From Salinicoccus sp. YB14-2 (GTDB lineage: Bacteria > Bacillota > Bacilli > Staphylococcales > Salinicoccaceae), in assembly GCF_001265075.1 (NCBI RefSeq), contig NZ_LFKO01000001.1, forward strand, positions 125,527-189,526: a DNA stretch of 64,000 bases. The letters are read 5' to 3'. This document shows, piece by piece, positions 60,345 through 64,000 of this stretch. The notes under the pieces were generated by a model that did no database searches, was not told the origin of the DNA, and saw nothing but the letters and a program-made list of their open reading frames with translations. Made by a program: the position numbers and the translations under genes. Positions within the stretch are counted from its first letter, which is position 1, and every line of letters starts with the position of its first letter.

Positions 60345-60358
60345 TTTATATCCTCATT

Positions 60359-61333
60359 TCATTTAAAGTTTAAAAAGCTGTATTTCGGTTCGATGATGGC
60401 CGGGAACTTCGGTACCACATACTCCCCTAATTCCTGAATGACTTCTTCAGCCGGACGGCTGTTCTGCTTCAGGGCGATCATTACATGATTCACGCCCGCT
60501 TCCTGATAGGCGTTCAAATAATCGATTAAAAAGTGGCGTCCTGATCTGAATCCGATTGGTAAAGGTTTTGCGACTTCACCCGGCCGTTCGGACAGTTCAA
60601 TCGCAAGCGGTTGCGCAAACGGTTTGAACGTTTCCGTCCTGCCCCGCCACTGATTGATCAGTTTCTTCTGTCCCTGCAGGTCCTGCGGGTAAAACAGCCA
60701 TCCGTCAGTATGCTCAGCCAGCCACTCCATCGTCTGACCGCTGTATCCCGTTCCGAAAACAGGAACGCCGGACATTTCCGGTTTCGGTACAATGTCACCT
60801 TCCGTCAAATTCATACGTTCTGTATGAATCTTTGGAAAGTCTTCACTCCATATCTGCTTCATCACTTCAATGGATTCCCTGAACAGCTCACCTTTATTTT
60901 CAATATCTGTTTTAAAGGCAGGGAATTCGATCGGCCGATCTCCACTGGCTGCGCCGAATAAAAACCGCCCGCCGGAAAGGCTCTCCAGTGTCGCTGCTGA
61001 TTTCGCCGTATGAATCGGATGGCGTAAAGTCGTCACGATACTGCCTGTGCCGAGTGCGATATCTTTAGTATGGGCTGCCACGTAACTTAAAAACATGAAC
61101 GGGTCATACAGACCCCCGACATCTCCGAAGTTCGGATCATAGAGAGGCGCGTCCCTCACAAACAATGAGGCGAAGCCATAATCCTCAGCCATTTTCGCCA
61201 GCCTCATCTGTTCTTCCAGATTCATTTCCGGAAAACTGCCTGTGTAGGATTCCAGCGGAAACATCAGGCCGAGCGTCATTTTATTTTCTTTGAATGTTCT
61301 TTTGAAACCTTTATGATTTTGAAACTGATTCAC
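60359..61333 (-). CDS. LLM-class flavin-dependent oxidoreductase
   Basis: A 324-residue luciferase-like TIM-barrel monooxygenase. Family features: MTLGLMFPLESYTG at the N-terminus, LAKMAEDYGFASLFVRDAP, ALGTGSIVTTLRHPIHTAKSAATLESLSGGRFLFGAASGD, and a C-terminal GVNHVMIALKQNS. It uses FMN or FMNH2 supplied by a reductase; the substrate is unknown. GTG start after AGAAGGTGAAGAT. It lies 24 bases after an Rrf2 regulator gene, so it is probably its target. Confidence 0.88.
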   Translation of the reverse strand: MNQFQNHKGFKRTFKENKMTLGLMFPLESYTGSFPEMNLEEQMRLAKMAEDYGFASLFVRDAPLYDPNFGDVGGLYDPFMFLSYVAAHTKDIALGTGSIVTTLRHPIHTAKSAATLESLSGGRFLFGAASGDRPIEFPAFKTDIENKGELFRESIEVMKQIWSEDFPKIHTERMNLTEGDIVPKPEMSGVPVFGTGYSGQTMEWLAEHTDGWLFYPQDLQGQKKLINQWRGRTETFKPFAQPLAIELSERPGEVAKPLPIGFRSGRHFLIDYLNAYQEAGVNHVMIALKQNSRPAEEVIQELGEYVVPKFPAIIEPKYSFLNFK

Positions 61334-61357
61334 ATCTTCACCTTCTTTCTATGTAAA

Positions 61358-61843
61358 TTACACAACCATCTTCTCTTCCACCCATTTTTTAAGGTCGGTA
61401 ATATTATCTGTAAAACGTCTCGAGTTGATATCTTCAGATAAAGAAGCGATTGTTTCCCGCTTCAATACTTTCTTCCAGGACGCTTCCGCTTCATCCATCA
61501 ATTCTTCCAGAACGCAGCATCTGTCGTCTTTCTCAAGTTCCAGCATGTCATCCAGTATCCCGCTTGGACTGTAAAGTGACTGCTGACCTTCAACCGCAAC
61601 ATATATATCGTACACCCTGATGTCTTCAGGGTCTTTATTCAGCTTGAAACCGCCCTTTACACCCGGCGCAGATTTGATGATATCTGCAGACACCAGCTTT
61701 CTGAGCAGTTTTTGAAAGTAAGTCGGCGACACACCCAGCTGTTCACTGATCACTTCACTGTGCAGCACCGCACGTTCCGGCAGCATATTGAGCAGCAGCA
61801 CCGCATACACCGACTGCTCCACACCTGTTTTCATCTGCATCAT
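61358..61843 (-). CDS. Rrf2-family transcriptional regulator
   Basis: A 161-residue winged-helix regulator. The N-terminal GVEQSVYAVLLLNMLPE and HTH SEVISEQLGVSPTYFQKLLRKLVSADIIKSAPGVKGGFKL are typical of Rrf2. The usual C-x8-12-C cluster for Fe-S binding is not intact; a Cys-Cys pair occurs at DDRCCVLEELM near residue 113, as in thiol- or nitrite-responsive members. It is directly upstream of the LLM oxidoreductase and likely controls it. The upstream region 61844-62391 is a 41-bp repeat array. Confidence 0.86.
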   Translation of the reverse strand: MMQMKTGVEQSVYAVLLLNMLPERAVLHSEVISEQLGVSPTYFQKLLRKLVSADIIKSAPGVKGGFKLNKDPEDIRVYDIYVAVEGQQSLYSPSGILDDMLELEKDDRCCVLEELMDEAEASWKKVLKRETIASLSEDINSRRFTDNITDLKKWVEEKMVV

Positions 61844-62012
61844 TCACACCGCTTTTCATCTTTTTATTATAAACCGGATAAACATTGTCCGCTTTAGATT
61901 TTATTATAATAACAGGTGATGATTCAACTGTCAATATCCATGCTGAAACAAATATTCAATGTTTATCAGACCCTTGTCCAGCCTGCGAGAGCGTGTGATT
62001 GAAAGTTATCGC

Positions 62013-62262
62013 CGCTTCGAATTGGAATCGAAGCTCCGTTGGCGCTCTATCGCCGCTTCGAATTGGAATCGAAGCTCCGTTGGCGCTCTATCGCCGCTTC
62101 GAATTATAAACGAGGATCCGATGGCGCTCTATCAACGCTTCGAATTGGAAACGAGGCTCCGTTGGCGCTCTATCACCGCTTCGAATTGAAATCGAGGCTC
62201 CGTTGGCGCTCTATCGCCGCTTCGAATTGGAATCGAGGCTCCGTTGGCGCCATGCTCCTGCT
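62013..62262. repeat. Six-copy 41-bp repeat array
   Basis: CGCTTCGAATT-type starts lie at 62013, 62054, 62095, 62136, 62177 and 62218, exactly 41 bases apart. The unit carries GCTTCGA and TCGAAGC (7-bp arms, 7-base loop, 62014-62034) and GGCG/CGCC arms. Later copies drift in one arm (ACGAGGC, TCGAGGC). It lies between the Rrf2 gene start and the MFS exporter end. Nothing else is recognised in 61844-62012 and 62263-62345. Confidence 0.9.
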
Positions 62263-62345
62263 AAACTCCAATCGAGTAGTAGGGAATGATTAATCCCCGC
62301 CCTCACTGAGTTGCATCCGTTAGAATCCACCCATGTCAGATAAAT

Positions 62346-62379
62346 AAAAAGCCACTGAAAATAATAAATTTCCAGTGGC
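62346..62379 (-). terminator. Terminator of the Bcr/CflA exporter gene
   Basis: A 7-bp perfect stem GCCACTG / CAGTGGC with an inner A/T pairing; minus-strand tail UUUUUAUUUA. Confidence 0.82.
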
Positions 62380-62391
62380 GAAATCATATAT

Positions 62392-63602
62392 TTAATTGCT
62401 CTGAACTTCTTTTCTCCAGACGAATGTCATAAAAATAACGAGTGCAAAAACGCTGCATATAATCGTGACAAGAGCGAGCGGCCTTACGATATGCTCGCCT
62501 CCAATACCGACGAGCGGTGATACGATTGCACCGCCGATAAATGGCAGCAGCCCTAAAAAGCAGATGCACTGCCGGCGGATTTCTTCTGGTTTTTGAGCCC
62601 CAGTGAAAATGCGGTTGGCGACACGAAACCGATGCTTGAAACGACCATGAACAGTGCCATGATAATCACCGGCAGTGATAAGTTCCCGACTACCACAATA
62701 ATCAGCAGCAAACTCCCAATCAGTGAGAGCAGCACACCGAACAGCATGATCTTCACTTCATCCACTTTGGCCGCAATTCTCCCCGAAATCTGTGCAGCGA
62801 TGATGATTCCAAGGCCGTTCAGCGCAAATATCAGTGAAAACTGCTGCGGTGACACTTCATAAATATTTTGCAGAATGAAAGGTGAACCGGCAATGTATGC
62901 AAACATGCTCGACATGATCAGACTCTGTGTAAATGAAATGCCAAGGAATACTTTATCTTTTAATAACTCTCCAAATGTTTTCACAACCGCAAATATCGAC
63001 CCTTCCGACCGGCTTTCAGCCGGATGTGTTTCACTGTAGAAAAATATCACCGATAATAACAGCACAACGCCGATCGCCGCGATAATATAAAACACGATCG
63101 GCCACGAATCGAAATTAAGAACAAAACCGCCGGATATCGGCGCCAGTATCGGTGCGGCTCCGCTCACGAGCGCAAGCATTGCAAATGCCTTGGTCAGTTC
63201 GTTACCCGAATAAATATCCCGTGCCGCCGCACGTGCGATGACAATACCTGCCGCACCGGTGAATCCCTGAATGAAGCGCAACAGAATAAAAATCCCGATA
63301 CTCGTTGTGAATGCCAATGTCAATGACACCACTGCATAAATGACCAGACTGAACACCAAAGGTTTCTTCCTGCCCCTGATATCACTTAACGGACCAAACA
63401 TCAGCTGCCCCATGGCGAGGCCGATCAGACATGTCGTGAGACTCATCTGTACGAGTGATGCGGTCGTACTTAAGTCATCCGCCACCACCGGCAGCGCCGG
63501 CAGATACATATCCATCGACAACGGACCGATCGCAGTGAGCGCGCCGAGCAGAATGACAATCCAGTACTTATTACCACTTTTGTTATTTATGTATGTATTC
63601 AT
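62392..63602 (-). pseudogene. Bcr/CflA-type MFS exporter, frameshifted near the C-terminus
   Basis: A 12-helix drug-exporter of the Bcr/CflA family. The start MNTYINNKSGNKYWIVILLG and GPLSMDMYLPALPVVADDLSTTASLVQMSLT and LMFGPLSDIRGRKKPL are typical. The frame reads to SAGSASAF and stops after 349 residues. The next frame supplies LGLLPFIGGAIVSPLVGIGG and the last helix, ending EVQSN-stop at 62392. One base is missing in the A5 run at 62555-62559 (six would restore a 403-residue protein). It may be a pseudogene, a phase-variable tract or a sequencing error. Confidence 0.82.
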
Positions 63603-63757
63603 GACAGCAGCCTTTTCTTTTAATTATTTATAAACAGAATAACCAAAAGTATATCACTCCCCTATTTCACTTGCTATAGCGCTTCGTCCTCTGATAATGA
63701 TTAGAAACATCCAGAAAAGGTAAATGATAAGTAACTTGAATAAAGGGATGATAAATC

Positions 63758-64000
63758 GTGAAGGATGCTAAAGCTACAGAAATAATCCAGTTGAGTATAG
63801 AAGACGACGGCAGAATACCGAACCATTGGAAGTTACCGCTTCTCATTTATAAAAACGTGTTAGACGAAAATGATGATGCCGTTGAAATTCTTAACAGCAA
63901 CAACTGGGCTGGTGAATGGCTGGGCTCGGTGTTCCCATACCACCATTACCACAGCAACTCCCATGAAGTGCTTGTCGCACACAGCGGCACTGCCACTCTG
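63758..64000 (+). CDS. YjlB-like cupin protein (partial, runs off the right end)
   Basis: The first 81 residues of a cupin. GTG start after AATAAAGGGATGATAAATC. The stretch RIPNHWKLPLLIYKN, NNWAGEWLGSVFPYHHYHSNSHEVL and AHSGTATL match the first cupin motif with clustered His metal ligands, as in YjlB-type proteins of Bacillus and Staphylococcus. Function unknown. The C-terminal part lies beyond the window. Confidence 0.82.
   Translation, partial: MKDAKATEIIQLSIEDDGRIPNHWKLPLLIYKNVLDENDDAVEILNSNNWAGEWLGSVFPYHHYHSNSHEVLVAHSGTATL

Noticed and set aside
61959-62293. Two reading frames over the 41-bp repeat array
   Set aside because: Translated tandem DNA repeat; frame continues only because three copies restore phase, without start signals.

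Overview
The window is a stretch of chromosome from a low-to-moderate G+C Gram-positive bacterium. Strong AGGAGG-type ribosome sites, many short U-tailed terminators, and genes such as clpE with a CtsR box, an mhqR/mhqE/mhqD electrophile-resistance set, a des-desKR membrane-fluidity set and SigB- and LexA-type sites all suggest Staphylococcaceae. A moderately halophilic or environmental relative of Staphylococcus (Jeotgalicoccus/Salinicoccus type) is my inference. No rRNA, tRNA, CRISPR array, insertion sequence or prophage was seen.

Layout. 1-4885: methionine aminopeptidase, LexA-boxed DNA polymerase IV, a DUF3267 membrane zincin-like protein, a D-amino acid oxidase-like enzyme and two small proteins. 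4893-10708: a tight six-gene minus-strand run (cutC, a VOC dioxygenase, FecE/FecC/FecD-type ABC importer without a binding protein, rlmD). 10810-13337: EamA exporter and a PadR/DUF1700 pair. 13506-15976: the quinone/electrophile operon mhqE-mhqD-GNAT and mhqR, each unit with an MhqR-type operator. 16044-21067: threonine dehydratase-like enzyme, a GntR-ABC operon, and two DUF1648 paralogues flanking a small P-loop kinase. 21383-30231: clpE, two acidic lipoproteins, a penicillin-binding-type hydrolase with small membrane proteins, and an ABC-F ATPase behind an elaborate leader (upstream peptide, terminator, hairpin holding the ribosome site). 30628-34381: AHSA1-like protein and des-desKR. 34483-43647: M20 amidohydrolase, MalY/PatB lyase, and a cluster of related small two-TM proteins, one frameshifted. 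43844-52252: second M20 amidohydrolase with a YfcC-type transporter, alpha/beta hydrolase, SDR, DUF998, GAF and ASCH proteins. 52419-63602: NmrA-like protein behind a SigB-type promoter, M23-like protein, a DHH-CBS-CCA nucleotidyltransferase fusion, CPA1 antiporter with TrkA domain, TauE exporter, LLM oxidoreductase, Rrf2 regulator and a frameshifted Bcr/CflA exporter. A YjlB-like cupin runs off the right end.

The most unusual signal is in the non-coding DNA. Four intergenic arrays (109-201, 11703-11940, 30408-30541, 32968-33262) have unrelated sequences but the same geometry: a 51-bp period built from two inverted arms of 6-9 bp, a loop of about 18-22 bp between them and a linker of about 13-17 bp. 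A fifth array (62013-62262) has a 41-bp period. The second strong lead is the ABC-F leader at 28852-29053; the third is the expanded family of beta-domain plus two-TM proteins (seven domains in six loci).
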